Shown here piece after piece: positions 52,301-62,367 of a stretch of DNA of 64,000 nucleotides; within the stretch, counting starts at the first letter, position 1, and each line of letters begins with the position of its first letter. The position numbers and the translations under genes were made by a program. The notes under the pieces were generated by a model that saw only the letters and a program-made list of their open reading frames with translations, was not told where the DNA came from and made no database searches. The stretch comes from Methanolobus psychrophilus R15 (GTDB lineage: Archaea; Halobacteriota; Methanosarcinia; Methanosarcinales; Methanosarcinaceae): the NCBI GenBank assembly GCA_000306725.1, contig CP003083.1, positions 2,654,042 to 2,718,041 on the forward strand, written 5' to 3'.

Positions 52301-54705
52301 GGCTGTTCAAGCTCAATACGATTTGCGGGGAAGCTTTTTCCTTTGTGGATCGCTTCCTTTACTAATCTTATTCCTTCCAGGTAGTGTTTTAGGGAAACAG
52401 GAGTTAACAACTCCGAAGGTCGTTGTTTTAGTACCTCTTCCGGTGTATATCCACGGAGCTTCTGGACAGACGGACTGATATATGTGAACCTGCCATCTAT
52501 GTCCATTGTCCATATGACGTCCGTGGAATTATCCGCCAGAAGACGGTGTCTTTCTTCGCTTTCTTTTAATAGCTGCTCGGAACGCTTGCGTTCGGTGATG
52601 TCCCTGGCTATCCCTTCCAGGGCTGTCAGATTTCCTTCTTCATCATAGAGCAATATGTTTTTTTGCTCTGCCCATATAACCTGTCCATCTTTTCTTACCC
52701 AGCGAAGTGTGACAGTAGTTCTATCATTGTCTCTTCCTTTTGATAGGCGCTCCAGAATTTGGCGGTCGTCAGGATGTACAAGCTTAAAGCCCAGATCAGG
52801 GTCTTCATAGTGCTCTTCAGGGGTGTAGCCTGTGATCTTAGTAGCTGCGGGACTAACGTAAGTGAATCCTCTTTTTGGTTCAAATTCATAACGATATATT
52901 ATATCATCGGCATTTTCCGCTAACCTTCTAAAACGTTGCTCGCTTTCCCTTAACTTCCGATCTACATTTTTACGCTCCGTGATGTCCTGGAACACGGTAG
53001 CAAAGATATCCTTGTCTATCCGATATGCATTGATGCTATAGTATCGCTGCAATGGTTCAGAGAACTCCTCAAAGCTAACAGGGGTCCCGGTGAGTGTGAC
53101 TTTCCCATATTTCTCTATAATAGATTCTTTTTCAATACCAGGAAGAACTTCGGTTGCCCGCCTTCCCAGGATATCGGCAACTTTCAGTCCGGTCTGCTTC
53201 TCAAATGCATCATTTGCTTCAAGGAATACATAGTCTATCGGGTTGCCTTCTTCATCCTGGACTATCTCATGGATAGCCACGCCACTAAGAGAATTCTCAA
53301 AGAGGCCGCGATACTTTACTTCACTTTCACACATTGCTTCTTCAGCAGCTATCTGACTCATGATATTCCATACAGAGTCCATAAGCAGCGTCAGCTGGAG
53401 GGTATCATTTCCTGTATATTCGGATCCCTTGTTGGCAACTCCGGCCACAGCGACTATTTTATCATTTCTGAAAATTGGTATGGTCATGAACCTGTGAAGT
53501 TCGACATGTCCCTGCGGATATCCTTTCTTTAGTGGATCTGGAGCATGAAAGTCATTGACTGTTATTGTCTTGCGCTGCCTGACGGCTTCTCCCCATATGC
53601 CTGTATCTTCCAGTCTATATATTGTCTGAGGCTGGACGATCGAACACTCTTTCATCACATCTTTGGACCAGGTATTAAGAGCAAACTCTTTTCGGGTCTC
53701 ATTGTAATGATATATGTAACCGATTTTGCTCTCTGTAAGCTTTATGGCCTCATTAAGTGCAAGATCAAGGAATTCCTGGACCGAATCATGTCTGGACTGC
53801 AGGATATCCACGAGGCTTTTTAGCCGTTCTTCCCTTAGGCGCAACTCCTCCACAGCCTTTTTGATTTCGGTTATATCTGAATGAGAGCCCGCCATTCTGT
53901 AAGGGACGCCATCTTTATCCCGAAGTGCTTCTCCCCTTGCCAGTATCCAGATGTATGAGCCATTTTTATGCAGAAATCGGAATTCAATGCTATATGCAGG
54001 AATTTCGCCAGTAAAGTATCTGCGTATATATTCCTGTACACGTGTTATATCATCAGGATGCAGCTTGTCTTTAAAGGTAGAAAACATGTTTGGCAGCTCA
54101 TGATCCTCGTACCCTATCATCTGTTTCCATTTGGCTGACAGGTAAAGGGTGTTGTTGCGCAGGTCCCAGTCCCATATGCCATCATTGGAACCGTTGACTG
54201 CCAGCATGAATTGTTCGCGGCTCTTTTCTAACTCATCAATTACTTGTTTACGCTCAGTAATGTCTATAGAATATTCTATGATGCTGTCAAGATCTCCATT
54301 ATCATCGAAGATGGGGTATGCATTGACCTCCACATATACCTGCCTTCCCTCCGAGTCTATATGGATGTGTTCTGCCTTTGCAGGTTTTCCTGTCTTCCTT
54401 ATCTCTTCCATTGGGCATGGATGTTCTGAGCCACAACAAGGTTCACAAAGTCCGTGGCTTGCCTCGTAGCACTTGCTATTGAGGGTGATGTTGTAATGGG
54501 AAGTGGCAAAAGAGTTTGCAAGTCTTATGTTATGGTCGCTGGCATCAATGACCATAAAAGGATGGGTAAGTGAATCCAGAAGTGTGGTAAGAAATCCTGA
54601 TTGACTGCTTGGGAAGTCTTCAGTGCCTGATTCCTCTGATCGCTCCTCGTCTTTTGCTATTATATTGGAGTCTTTTTGACCATGTGGGTGTAGGCTTTTT
54701 TTCAT
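49390..54705 (-). CDS. Giant hybrid sensor kinase with complete internal phosphorelay
   Basis: 1771 residues, no membrane segment. Order: PAS1 (about 40-160, with the cysteine cluster [12 protein letters not shown]), PAS_3 (about 165-290), GAF (about 300-465), then PAS domains at about 470-590, 600-720, 725-850, 850-970 and 975-1100, a coiled linker, HisKA with H1137 ([11 protein letters not shown]), HATPase (DTGIGI, GTGLGLA), receiver 1 with D1427, receiver 2 with D1570, and an HPt domain with H1717 ([12 protein letters not shown]). All phosphorelay residues are present, as in BarA-type kinases. Output regulator not in the window. Several PAS repeats look recently duplicated (the SITER-K/ITERK linkers are nearly the same). 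Confidence 0.9.
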   Translation of the reverse strand: MKKSLHPHGQKDSNIIAKDEERSEESGTEDFPSSQSGFLTTLLDSLTHPFMVIDASDHNIRLANSFATSHYNITLNSKCYEASHGLCEPCCGSEHPCPMEEIRKTGKPAKAEHIHIDSEGRQVYVEVNAYPIFDDNGDLDSIIEYSIDITERKQVIDELEKSREQFMLAVNGSNDGIWDWDLRNNTLYLSAKWKQMIGYEDHELPNMFSTFKDKLHPDDITRVQEYIRRYFTGEIPAYSIEFRFLHKNGSYIWILARGEALRDKDGVPYRMAGSHSDITEIKKAVEELRLREERLKSLVDILQSRHDSVQEFLDLALNEAIKLTESKIGYIYHYNETRKEFALNTWSKDVMKECSIVQPQTIYRLEDTGIWGEAVRQRKTITVNDFHAPDPLKKGYPQGHVELHRFMTIPIFRNDKIVAVAGVANKGSEYTGNDTLQLTLLMDSVWNIMSQIAAEEAMCESEVKYRGLFENSLSGVAIHEIVQDEEGNPIDYVFLEANDAFEKQTGLKVADILGRRATEVLPGIEKESIIEKYGKVTLTGTPVSFEEFSEPLQRYYSINAYRIDKDIFATVFQDITERKNVDRKLRESEQRFRRLAENADDIIYRYEFEPKRGFTYVSPAATKITGYTPEEHYEDPDLGFKLVHPDDRQILERLSKGRDNDRTTVTLRWVRKDGQVIWAEQKNILLYDEEGNLTALEGIARDITERKRSEQLLKESEERHRLLADNSTDVIWTMDIDGRFTYISPSVQKLRGYTPEEVLKQRPSELLTPVSLKHYLEGIRLVKEAIHKGKSFPANRIELEQPCRDGSTVWTEATISGIYNEQGAFVGILGVSRDITERKRADDELKYSISLLNASLESTADGILIVNREGRITHWNRKFAEMWQLSEELLSNHDDTTVLKAILSQLSDPDMFVSKVMDLYARPEASSFDHIDFSDGRIFERYSQPQKIGEDIVGRVWSFRDITERRRAEEALADQVIFQQSLIDSIPHPIFIKDATGRFAGCNRAYERVFNTTREYMLTKTVLDLDYLPMEERKSFHAEDMEVISEASQRSYELPIMYADGNMHITLYSVDGVRLANGRQGGLIGMLVDITERKLAEEKLQTYADEVEIKNKELDRALARAEEATKAKSEFLANMSHEIRTPMNGVIGMTGLLLDTELNEEQRHYVETVQASGEALLEIINDILDFSKIEAGKLELEMLDFDLHNVLDSFAAMLSIKAHDKGLEFICAADPDVPAYISGDPGRLQQILTNLAGNAVKFTHLGEVVVRVTRESETNTEVLLRFSVKDTGIGIAEDKIGLLFNQFYQIDASTTRQYSGTGLGLAISKQLVKMMGGNIGVKSNEGKGSEFWFTLRFAKRPDGAIKKLLPADIQSARILVVDDNATNREILISQLSSWGTNPVEAVDGPTALQTLYRAHEDHKPFHVTILDMHMPGMDGLTLARIIKSDDKIKDTFLIMLTSLGQWPVMEQLERSYFEAYLTKPLRQSELFDKLSSLLPIDRKIQEQSSNVNENVVPQRHTNNVRILLAEDNIVNQKVAQSMLKKLGFRTDTVANGAEALKALEMIPYDLVLMDVQMPEMDGLAATRLIRYSGSAVLNKDVPIIAMTAHAMKGDRERFIESGMDDYISKPVSMEALKRVLDKWLATIQREGHEGTLSHTDKDAPAKPLVFDREALFERIMGDEDLARRLIAIFLKDMPKHVYELRKTIEKGEISGVSAYAHKIKGASANLGGMALSDVASRMEKAGNIGKLEDITAIMPELEKQYDLLAEQLQDV

Positions 54706-55024
54706 ATGCTTCCTTCCTGACCATTTAATTCATGAACTGAGTTTTTTGATGAATAGGTATGACATTTGCACACTTTCACAATCCTGATTGTATTTATTAT
54801 ATGGGCCGTTATATATAATTTCTCAGTGCCTTTTATGTTCAAATATTGCTATAATGCTATTGGCATGTAGGCTCTTGCATATATCTGATTAATATTTTGT
54901 AGAATCAATTGAATTAATTTATATGTATGTACAGTTTTGAGAGATGTGTTAATGGTAAGTTAATATTGCAACTGGAGGGTATAGCAATATAGTGGATGTT
55001 TCAATAATATGTTCAGGTGATTCG
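54706..55024. other. Divergent promoter region
   Basis: 319 bases between the divergent hybrid kinase and the FKBP gene. AT-rich, with TATATAATTT (54810-54819) and TTTATATG (54919-54926) as TATA candidates for either side. No RNA gene or clear repeat seen. Confidence 0.4.
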
Positions 55025-55546
55025 ATGAAGAAGTACACATTATTCATTTTGTTGTGTCTGGTATTTGCAAGCGGATGCGTGTCCCAGGACACTGTGGAGC
55101 AGGGTGATCATGTTGCAGTCGATTATATTGGAAGGTTTGAGAATGGAAGTGTCTTTGACACTTCTCTTGAGCAGATAGCGGTCGACTCAGGGTTATATAG
55201 CCCTTCAAGGAACTATGAGCCTTTGAATTTTGTTGCAGGCCAAGGCCAGATGATCGAAGGATTTGACGAGGCTGTAATTGGCATGGCTGTGAGCGAGGAA
55301 AAAACAGTTACCATTCCACCGGAGAAAGCCTACGGGAACTATTCTCAGGACCGATTGTTCCAGTTCCCTTCGGAGGAATTCACAAATGCCAATATCACTC
55401 CTGTGGTAGGGGCAAAAGTTCCTACGATGCTGGGTACATGCACAATAGTGGATGTTGCTGAAGGGAATGTCACTCTTGACTGTAATCATCAGCTTGCAGG
55501 GGAGACGCTCGTCTTTACGATACAAATTGTTTCCATAGGTGAGTGA
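55025..55546 (+). CDS. FKBP-type peptidyl-prolyl isomerase, lipoprotein form
   Basis: 173 residues. A signal peptide ends with lipobox FASGC (Cys18). The FKBP core begins VAVDYIGRFENGSVFDTS; GQGQMIEGFDEAVIGM and EKTVTIPPEKAYGNY are the conserved blocks. A short insert follows EEFTNANITPVVGAKV, as in the archaeal SlyD-like IF-domain type. It probably assists folding outside the membrane. ATG 55025 is chosen because AGGTGA lies 6 bases before it; an in-frame start at 54992 is less likely. The OB-fold gene follows at 55567 and may be co-transcribed. Confidence 0.9.
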   Translation: MKKYTLFILLCLVFASGCVSQDTVEQGDHVAVDYIGRFENGSVFDTSLEQIAVDSGLYSPSRNYEPLNFVAGQGQMIEGFDEAVIGMAVSEEKTVTIPPEKAYGNYSQDRLFQFPSEEFTNANITPVVGAKVPTMLGTCTIVDVAEGNVTLDCNHQLAGETLVFTIQIVSIGE

Positions 55547-55566
55547 TTTTCAGGCAGGGATCGTAC

Positions 55567-55953
55567 ATGGAAAAGGAAGAGAAGGTCGTAGTTATCCTGC
55601 TTGCAATGGTATTCCTTTCCCTTTCGATAGTGTATGTAACATTCTTCACAGGTGATAGTCCGGATGTGGCTGAATTCTCAGCCATGTCCGGGGCAGGTGA
55701 AAGGGTTTTCCTGGAAGGTAGTATCGTTACTAAACGCTTTACTTATACTGGTAATCATCTTCTGATGACAGTTGATTCAGGTTCCGGGCCTGTTAAGGTT
55801 TTCATTCCGTCTGGAAATGGTGCAAAGGATATCGGTGCAATGATAAATGAAGATGATGTTGTGCGTATTTTCGGGACTGTTGAAGAGTATGAGGGTGAGG
55901 TTGAGATAGTCGTCCAGCATAAAAATGATGTTGTTCTGGTCAAAAACGCCTGA
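55567..55953 (+). CDS. Membrane-anchored OB-fold protein
   Basis: 128 residues. One N-terminal membrane helix (VVILLAMVFLSLSIVYVTFF) anchors a single small OB-like barrel: RVFLEGSIVTKRFTYTGNHLLMTVDSG, KVFIPSGNGAKD, DVVRIFGTVEEYEGEVEIVVQ. Looks like the archaeal OB-nucleic-acid-binding group, but with the barrel outside. ATG 55567 follows AGGCAGGGA; a GTG at 55543, which would overlap the FKBP stop, is the alternative. Substrate or ligand unknown. Confidence 0.75.
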   Translation: MEKEEKVVVILLAMVFLSLSIVYVTFFTGDSPDVAEFSAMSGAGERVFLEGSIVTKRFTYTGNHLLMTVDSGSGPVKVFIPSGNGAKDIGAMINEDDVVRIFGTVEEYEGEVEIVVQHKNDVVLVKNA

Positions 55954-56015
55954 CCGCTTCAAACAAAATGAACTAATCGCTAAAGATTTAAACGAACACT
56001 GCGTCATAAACAAGC

Positions 56016-57176
56016 ATGAAGGCCTGTATAATGTGTGGAGGCGAGGGGACAAGGCTGCGCCCTTTGACATTTGAAAGACCAAAGCCGAGTATACCAATAC
56101 TCAACAAACCCTCTGTTGTACATCTAATTGAGCATCTCTCCAAAGAGGGCTTCAATACCATTGTCATTACTCTCGGGTACATGGCGGAGAACATAGAAGA
56201 GCAGTTAGGCGACGGACGTATCTTCGGAGTACATATCGATTATGTATATGAGAAAGATAAACTGGGCACCGCAGGCGGGGTAAAGAACGCTGAGAAGTAT
56301 CTCAAAGATGAGCCTTTCCTCGTGCTTGGCGGGGATCACGTATTGAACCTTAATCTCAGGGAGATGTACCGTTTTCATGAAACCAACGATTCCCTTGTGA
56401 CCATTGGGCTCCTTTCCATAGACGATCCCCGGGAATTCGGTATCGCAGACATGGATGTGAATAACAGGATACGAAGATTCCTGGAGAAACCCGGGCCCGG
56501 GGAGATATTCAGTAATCTTGCAAGCACTGGTATATACATGTGCGACCCGGAAATATTTGACTGGATACCTGCAAACACAAAATATGACTTTGCCAAGGAC
56601 CTTTTCCCAGCAATGCTTACAAAGAACTACAAAATTAATGGTATACTCGCGCGCGGTAAATGGACTGATGTGGGAAATGCCTCCGCTTACAGGCAGGCTC
56701 AGAGGTGGATGCTGGAAGCTTTGCCGGGTACTACTATTGTCGGGCATTTCAGCAGCAAGGACGCCCGTCTGACAGGGCCGCTCCAGTTAGGGAATAATGT
56801 CTCGGTTGGCTCCAACTCTGCCATTGTAGGCCCTGTGGTGATAGGCGAGAACACAAGGATTGGTGATAATGTGCTCATAGGGCCTTATACTACCATCGGG
56901 TCCAACTGCGTTATTAATGACGGATCAAGGATATTGTCCTCATATATCTTCAACAATATTACTATTGGCAGTAACTGTAATGTATCGGGCTCTATCATTG
57001 ATAACGGGGCACAAGTGTCTGAAAATTCCTGTCTTGAGAATGGTACCGTCATCGGGCCGAATGTTGTCATAGGGAACAACACGACCGTGCATTCCAATAC
57101 AAAGATATGGCCTGACATAGTGATACCTGATGGCACAAGTGTAAAAAATGATATGATCAATGAATCCTATATTTAA
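56016..57176 (+). CDS. Sugar-phosphate nucleotidyltransferase with left-handed beta-helix
   Basis: 386 residues. The N-terminal nucleotidyltransferase domain has GGEGTRLRPLTFERPKP (7-23), LGGDHVLNL (metal-binding) and FLEKPG. From about residue 250, hexapeptide repeats (VGSNSAIVGPVVIGENTRIGDN) form a left-handed beta-helix, so the fold is GlmU/GMPP-like. Substrate (glucose-, mannose- or N-acetylglucosamine-1-phosphate) cannot be decided from sequence. It is followed by a UPF0104 membrane protein, suggesting a cell-surface glycan or lipid role. Confidence 0.85.
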   Translation: MKACIMCGGEGTRLRPLTFERPKPSIPILNKPSVVHLIEHLSKEGFNTIVITLGYMAENIEEQLGDGRIFGVHIDYVYEKDKLGTAGGVKNAEKYLKDEPFLVLGGDHVLNLNLREMYRFHETNDSLVTIGLLSIDDPREFGIADMDVNNRIRRFLEKPGPGEIFSNLASTGIYMCDPEIFDWIPANTKYDFAKDLFPAMLTKNYKINGILARGKWTDVGNASAYRQAQRWMLEALPGTTIVGHFSSKDARLTGPLQLGNNVSVGSNSAIVGPVVIGENTRIGDNVLIGPYTTIGSNCVINDGSRILSSYIFNNITIGSNCNVSGSIIDNGAQVSENSCLENGTVIGPNVVIGNNTTVHSNTKIWPDIVIPDGTSVKNDMINESYI

Positions 57177-57218
57177 GCACACCTTGTTTGCCTCATTTTT
57201 CATTTCAGGTCTGATCGC

Positions 57219-58250
57219 ATGAACAAGCTGAAGAAATGGCTTATAGTCTCATTACTCATAAGCCTTGTATCGGGAATTATTGTCTTAATTCTTACATTTG
57301 ACACCGGTACCATTCATGGCTTATTGAGCATAAGGCCTGAGTATATCATCGCAGCAGCCTGCATACATTTTTTGTCGTATCTTGTATGGGGTATGCGGCT
57401 TCGTGGTATGTGCAAGACCCTTGGTTACAAAGTAAGCAATGCAAGGTCTTTTCAGATAGTTACCTCAAGTACCTTTGCAGCATCGGTCACTCCCTCCTCC
57501 ATGGGCGGGGAGCCTGTCAGGATACACCTTCTTCATATTGATAGGATGCCTCTTGGAAAAGCATCTGCAGTAGTGCTTGGTGAAAGACTGCTTGATGGAA
57601 TCGTCATACTGTCCCTTGCGCCTCTTTCACTCTATGTGCTTAGGGGTGTAATGGAAGATCCGGGTATTGATGCACTGCTCATTACAGCAGCATTCTTTTT
57701 AATGGGGGTTCTCGTGCTGGTGCTATATGCAGTATGGAAACCGGAGGCTACAAGGAGAATGACAATGTTCTTTGTAAAACGGATAGCTCCTTTTGTTGGT
57801 GCCGGGACTGATGCGCGGCTTGAGCATATTATCTCAAAAGTGGACTATGAGCTTGAAAATTTCCATGACAGCATCTTCTTATTTATGAAAAAGGAAAAGC
57901 GCAAAGGTCTTTTGTATGGCGTGTTGAATACTTTCCTCTTCTGGGGTGTAGAATTCTCCATGCTGTATGTCATACTCATCGGCCTGAATCAATATCCAAA
58001 TCCCCTGGTTGTGATTGCCGCCCAGGTGCTTATGGTGCTCCTTATGGCAATACCTGCAACTCCCGGGGCAAGTGGTATTGCAGAGTTTGGCGCGACCACG
58101 ATATTTTCGGTTTTTGTGAGCTCCTCCCTCCTAGGCATAACTGTTGTCGTATGGAGGGCGCTGACCTTTTACATGAATCTCTTAGTTGGCGGTTTTGTCA
58201 GCTTCCGGATACTCAAGGACACGGAAATGATGAAGAAACTCCTGCGATGA
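57219..58250 (+). CDS. UPF0104 / YbhN-like membrane protein (flippase-like)
   Basis: 343 residues with seven to eight membrane helices. Family blocks: ASSTFAASVTPSSMGGEPVRIHLL-type segment (TPSSMGGEPVR), GERLLDGIVILSL and IPATPGASGIAEFGATTIF near the C-terminus. Members include the membrane part of lysyl-PG synthase and archaeal lipid-translocation candidates. It probably acts with the preceding nucleotidyltransferase in surface glycan or lipid handling (inference). It ends 4 bases before the convergent radical SAM gene. Confidence 0.85.
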   Translation: MNKLKKWLIVSLLISLVSGIIVLILTFDTGTIHGLLSIRPEYIIAAACIHFLSYLVWGMRLRGMCKTLGYKVSNARSFQIVTSSTFAASVTPSSMGGEPVRIHLLHIDRMPLGKASAVVLGERLLDGIVILSLAPLSLYVLRGVMEDPGIDALLITAAFFLMGVLVLVLYAVWKPEATRRMTMFFVKRIAPFVGAGTDARLEHIISKVDYELENFHDSIFLFMKKEKRKGLLYGVLNTFLFWGVEFSMLYVILIGLNQYPNPLVVIAAQVLMVLLMAIPATPGASGIAEFGATTIFSVFVSSSLLGITVVVWRALTFYMNLLVGGFVSFRILKDTEMMKKLLR

Positions 58251-58254
58251 AGCC

Positions 58255-59973
58255 TTACTTCTGGCTGAATGTAAGATAGTCCTTTAAAACCTCTGCATTA
58301 TTCAGTCTCATATGGTCTGTCCTTTTCAGAAAATCCTCTATGCCTGAGAAAGGCGTCATGCTTTTTATTGCCACGGCCTGATTCTTTCCAAGCCCCGGTA
58401 ATTCCCTGATCAGTGAAGCGGGCGCTGTATTGACGTCAAGGGGGAAAGGCACTCCTGTTATCGAGCGGTGTCCGTGTCCGGTTACAATCACATCGATGAA
58501 CTCCCCAAGTGGCATCTGTGCAGGGATACCTGCAAGCAGCGGGTATGAGCCCATCTGTCTTGCAAAACATATATTCCCGTCATTGACCTCACACAGGACT
58601 TCTTTCAGAACAGTCCCCAAGGGTACGAGTTTCCTGAGCATGGGCAGATCTATGTCTTTTCTTATATTTTCCTTGTAATTCAGGAACACTCGCTTGTTCT
58701 TTGTAACAAGCTCGTCATTGCCGTACATTTCGGTTCCCGGGAAGGCCATGACCTGCCTGATATTTATCCTTCTTAAAAGAAGGTCTGCATCAAGCACTTT
58801 CCTGAGGAAATCATGATTTAACTGGAATGTCTTTTTGGTTTCGCCTTTAAGGCCATGCACAAAGTTGAGTCCCGGAAGCAGTTCAGGCATCCCGTTAACC
58901 CCTCGTGCTCTTCCGATTTCATTGATCATGCGTATAGCTTCGAATACTTCTTCAGGCATGGCCTTAAGGTCATTGGCCCGGATAACTGCCGGGTCGGCAC
59001 TTTCCATCCCCAGAGCGGCAACGTCTCCTGGGGTATGGTATTGTACGATGGTTTTGAATATCTCCCTACACTGTTCCGTATATGAGGATATGGTGGCAGG
59101 GTTGGCGTTGTCCATGTGCAGGACCCGTAGTTCAGGAGCTACTATGCGAATGCCTCTGTAGAGCGATAGCAGCACTTCGGGGTCCGGTTGCAGGATATCG
59201 CCTCCCGTATCCTTTGCGTGGTAGCTGAGTATGTCCGGCTGGCGTCCTATTCTGAAAAACCGGGCTCCATGGTCGTATAGTCTCGCAACTTCCTGGATAA
59301 CCTCATCCACAGGCCTGTAGTCCGAGGCCCCGTAGAACGGCTCCGTGCAAAAAGAACAATGTACTTTGCGCCCGCATCCTCTGTATGTCTCCAGCTCGCA
59401 AACTACGTTGGGATAATCCGGATGCTTCTTTATTATGAAAGCACCTTTTGTACTCCATCTTCCTATCTCTTTGACACTCCTGAACCGATGGGTACAGTTC
59501 TCCAAGTCTCTCATAGTGCTGCTGTTCTCAAGAATGTCGAACACAAATGCTTCTATATCTGCCTGTGAGGCATGGACGTTCTCTGCCTGTATGCCAAGTG
59601 AGCGGGCAGTTTTCCCTCCTTCGTAACTAAATCCAAGTCTTATGGGCCCCCCCAGGACTTTCAGCCCAGGAGCTGCGCTGAAAATGCTTTCGATCTCTCC
59701 CGGGCTGATGGGTGTTGACCGGAGATATTTACCTGGAACTGTCATCCCGGCTACGATGATAACAATATCAGCTTTTTTGATCAATTCTTCTGCAGTATGA
59801 GGGTCTGCCCTAACAGAATCGATAGTTAAGTAATGGATCGCTTCCTCTTCGAACTTTCTTTCCCTTAATGCTCCTGCTATGTATCTAATATATGGGGAGA
59901 TGTAGGGAGGAACTCCGAAGCATGCAGGCTCGTCCACATACCCGTCAATGATCATTGCGTGGTTAATCGTCAT
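58255..59973 (-). CDS. Radical SAM protein with C-terminal helix-hairpin-helix (COG1031-type)
   Basis: 572 residues. An N-terminal B12-binding-like alpha-beta region (about 1-140) precedes the radical SAM core. The cluster cysteines read C200-x5-C206-x2-C209 (CGRKVHCSFC), not the usual CX3CX2C. The C-terminus has two HhH motifs (NTAPASLIRELPGLG, FSGIEDFLKR), so it may bind nucleic acid, for instance in RNA modification. ATG 59973 is chosen because AGGGA lies just before it; a TTG at 60003 is also in frame. Exact reaction unknown. Confidence 0.85.
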   Translation of the reverse strand: MTINHAMIIDGYVDEPACFGVPPYISPYIRYIAGALRERKFEEEAIHYLTIDSVRADPHTAEELIKKADIVIIVAGMTVPGKYLRSTPISPGEIESIFSAAPGLKVLGGPIRLGFSYEGGKTARSLGIQAENVHASQADIEAFVFDILENSSTMRDLENCTHRFRSVKEIGRWSTKGAFIIKKHPDYPNVVCELETYRGCGRKVHCSFCTEPFYGASDYRPVDEVIQEVARLYDHGARFFRIGRQPDILSYHAKDTGGDILQPDPEVLLSLYRGIRIVAPELRVLHMDNANPATISSYTEQCREIFKTIVQYHTPGDVAALGMESADPAVIRANDLKAMPEEVFEAIRMINEIGRARGVNGMPELLPGLNFVHGLKGETKKTFQLNHDFLRKVLDADLLLRRINIRQVMAFPGTEMYGNDELVTKNKRVFLNYKENIRKDIDLPMLRKLVPLGTVLKEVLCEVNDGNICFARQMGSYPLLAGIPAQMPLGEFIDVIVTGHGHRSITGVPFPLDVNTAPASLIRELPGLGKNQAVAIKSMTPFSGIEDFLKRTDHMRLNNAEVLKDYLTFSQK

Positions 59974-60182
59974 AATTCCCTGCGGATAATTGAATAGGCT
60001 CAAAAAGTACTGTTGATTATCTATATTATCAGATATATTCTCTGCAATAGTGCATTGTAAAGGCTTTTACCCTGCTAGGTGAGCATTTGATTCTATTTCT
60101 CGCTCCTGCTCTTATTTCCCTTTTGCGCCCGAACAGCATGAGTATGGTCAATTTCTTACACCGTATGCCCTGTATGCTTCTT

Positions 60183-60304
60183 TCATACTTGGTATGATCA
60201 CTTCATACAGCATTATTATGTGATTAAATTTATGTATATTTCTTAACAAGCTTACATTAAGGAAGTTATGATGTGTATGATTTTATCTGATGGAACGTGT
60301 ATGA
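60183..60304. promoter_or_regulatory. Cluster of TCATAC/GTATGA motifs upstream of ilvD
   Basis: TCATAC-TTG-GTATGA (60183-60197) is a perfect dyad; further TCATAC at 60203 and GTATGA at 60275 and 60299 bring the count to five in 122 bases. A nearby GTATGCCCTGTATGC (60163-60177) has the same 9-base spacing as the repeats at 41903. They lie in the 422-base divergent gap (59974-60395) between the radical SAM gene and ilvD, otherwise without a gene. TTTATATGG (60366-60374) is the likely ilvD TATA box. Confidence 0.4.
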
Positions 60305-60395
60305 ACTATTATGGCCCTCAAGGGCGCACACTTGTTATATATCCCCTTTTCTATTACTATAGTAGTTTATATGGCATGCAAACAGAGGTTTTCCA

Positions 60396-62057
60396 ATGAG
60401 AAGTGACAAGACCAAAAAAGGATTTGAGCGTGCGCCAAACCGCTCGCTTTTGAAAGCTACCGGGCTGACAGATTCTGAAATGGAAAAACCGTTCATAGCG
60501 GTTGTCAACTCCTGGAATGAGCTGATCCCAGGGCACATCCACCTAGATAAGGTCGCTGAGGCTGTAAAAGCTGGCATAAGGACTGCAGGTGGCGTTCCTT
60601 TTGAGTTCCATACTATTGGTATATGCGACGGGATAGCCATGGGTCATGAAGGAATGAGGTATTCCCTCCCAAGCCGCGAAGCTATCGAAGATTCTATTGA
60701 GCTTGTTCTTCAGGGACACCAGCTTGACGGCATGGTCATGATAACCGCATGTGACAAGATAACCCCTGGCCATCTTATGGCATCAGGCAACCTGGACATC
60801 CCTACTATAGTTGTGACAGGCGGGCCCATGATGCCGGGTTACGTTGACGATGAATACCGGGACCTTATTTCCGTCTTTGAAGGGGTGGGCGAGTGCCAGG
60901 CATCAAAAGTTTCTGAGAAGCAGTTGAAACTTCTGGAGGATTGCTCCTGTTCCGGTGCCGGCTCCTGTGCGGGCATGTACACGGCCAATACAATGGCCTG
61001 CATGACCGAGGCTCTTGGGCTGAGTCTGCCAGGATGCGCCACAACTCATGCTGTTGATGCCAAGAAGATACGCATTGCAAAAGAATCCGGCGAGCGCATT
61101 GTTTCCATGGTTCACGAAAACCTCACGTCGCGGAAGATGGTTACCATCGAATCCTTCGAGAATGCTATCATGGTGGACCTGGCAATAGGCGGCAGCACAA
61201 ACACTACTCTGCATCTGCCTGCTATTGCACATGCCTTTGGTCTGAACCTGACGCTTGATACCTTTGACAGGCTGAGCAGGACCACACCACACATAATATC
61301 TCTCAAGCCGGGTGGAGTACACTATATGATCGATTTCGAGCGTGCAGGGGGCATACAGGCTATCATGCAGCGCCTTAAGTCAAAACTGCATCTTGGCCAG
61401 ATGACGGTCAACGGCAAAACGATCGGCCAGAATCTTGATGAGTTCCCGATAATAAATCCCAAGCTCAACGCACAGGTCATAAGTACGCTTGAAGCTCCCA
61501 TTCATAAGGAAGGCGGTATTGCAGTTCTCAAAGGCAGTCTTGCTCCGGATGGTTCCGTTGTCAAGCAGGCAGCAGTGAGTCCCAAGATGCTCCGGCACAG
61601 CGGCCCTGCACGTGTCTTTAACAGCGAGGAGGATGCAATGCAGGCTATCCTCAAGGGTAAGATCGTATCAGGTGATGTTGTCATCATCAGATACGAAGGT
61701 CCTAAGGGTGGTCCCGGGATGCGCGAGATGCTTTCCCCCACATCGGCCATAGCAGGCATGGGCCTGATCGAGTCTGTTGCCCTGATAACTGATGGCAGGT
61801 TCTCGGGAGGCACAAGGGGACCATGTATAGGGCATGTTTCCCCTGAGGCGCAGGAAGGGGGGCCCATAGGTCTTGTAGAAGAGGGAGACATCATCGAGAT
61901 TGACATCCCTGGAAGGAAACTGGATCTTAAGGTAACTCCGGAGGAACTTGCCAAGCGTAAAACCACCTTCGTCTCTCTGGAAAAGCCCGTGACCGGCTAC
62001 CTTGCAAGATACAGGAAATTTGTAAGTTCCGCAAGTAAAGGCGCTATAATAGAATGA
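60396..62057 (+). CDS. ilvD: Dihydroxy-acid dehydratase
   Basis: 553 residues, normal length. Converts dihydroxy-acids to 2-keto acids in valine, isoleucine and leucine synthesis. Iron-sulfur cluster cysteines lie in [10 protein letters not shown] and [19 protein letters not shown]; the C-terminal [10 protein letters not shown] block is conserved. The transcript is probably leaderless: a TATA box at 60366 and no ribosome-binding site before the ATG. Upstream GTATGA motifs may regulate it. Confidence 0.96.
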   Translation: MRSDKTKKGFERAPNRSLLKATGLTDSEMEKPFIAVVNSWNELIPGHIHLDKVAEAVKAGIRTAGGVPFEFHTIGICDGIAMGHEGMRYSLPSREAIEDSIELVLQGHQLDGMVMITACDKITPGHLMASGNLDIPTIVVTGGPMMPGYVDDEYRDLISVFEGVGECQASKVSEKQLKLLEDCSCSGAGSCAGMYTANTMACMTEALGLSLPGCATTHAVDAKKIRIAKESGERIVSMVHENLTSRKMVTIESFENAIMVDLAIGGSTNTTLHLPAIAHAFGLNLTLDTFDRLSRTTPHIISLKPGGVHYMIDFERAGGIQAIMQRLKSKLHLGQMTVNGKTIGQNLDEFPIINPKLNAQVISTLEAPIHKEGGIAVLKGSLAPDGSVVKQAAVSPKMLRHSGPARVFNSEEDAMQAILKGKIVSGDVVIIRYEGPKGGPGMREMLSPTSAIAGMGLIESVALITDGRFSGGTRGPCIGHVSPEAQEGGPIGLVEEGDIIEIDIPGRKLDLKVTPEELAKRKTTFVSLEKPVTGYLARYRKFVSSASKGAIIE

Positions 62058-62189
62058 GCATGAAGGGCAGAATGGCCCTTTTGTTCATCATCCTGTCACT
62101 TTTTAAAGAACATTAAAACCCTTTTGTTTCTGCATCGTCTGCGACCGTGTGCAACAACTATTTTAAAGTATGTCGACAAAATCAGCTTT

Positions 62190-62363
62190 ATGGAAAGAAC
62201 AGGTTTATGTTCTATTTGCGGCAGGCCGTCTGGTATGCATACGTGCATGCTTTGCGGACGGCTTGTTTGCGCTAAATGTTATGACCGCTCCCGAAGCGTG
62301 TGTGTGAGGTGCCTGATGATGCCAACATCCTCTCAGAGCTTCACAGAACAGACTCACTTCTGA
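62190..62363 (+). CDS. Small zinc-finger protein (57 aa)
   Basis: CSICGRPSGMHTCMLCGRLVC, then KCYDRSRSVCVRCL: at least eight cysteines in two interleaved zinc-binding clusters, like a HIT-type or B-box-like finger found in many archaea. ATG 62190 chosen because the sequence before it is not protein-like; TTTTAAAG (62161-62168) is a TATA candidate for a leaderless transcript. It ends 4 bases before the convergent repeat-protein gene. Partner unknown. Confidence 0.7.
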   Translation: MERTGLCSICGRPSGMHTCMLCGRLVCAKCYDRSRSVCVRCLMMPTSSQSFTEQTHF

Positions 62364-62367
62364 AAAC

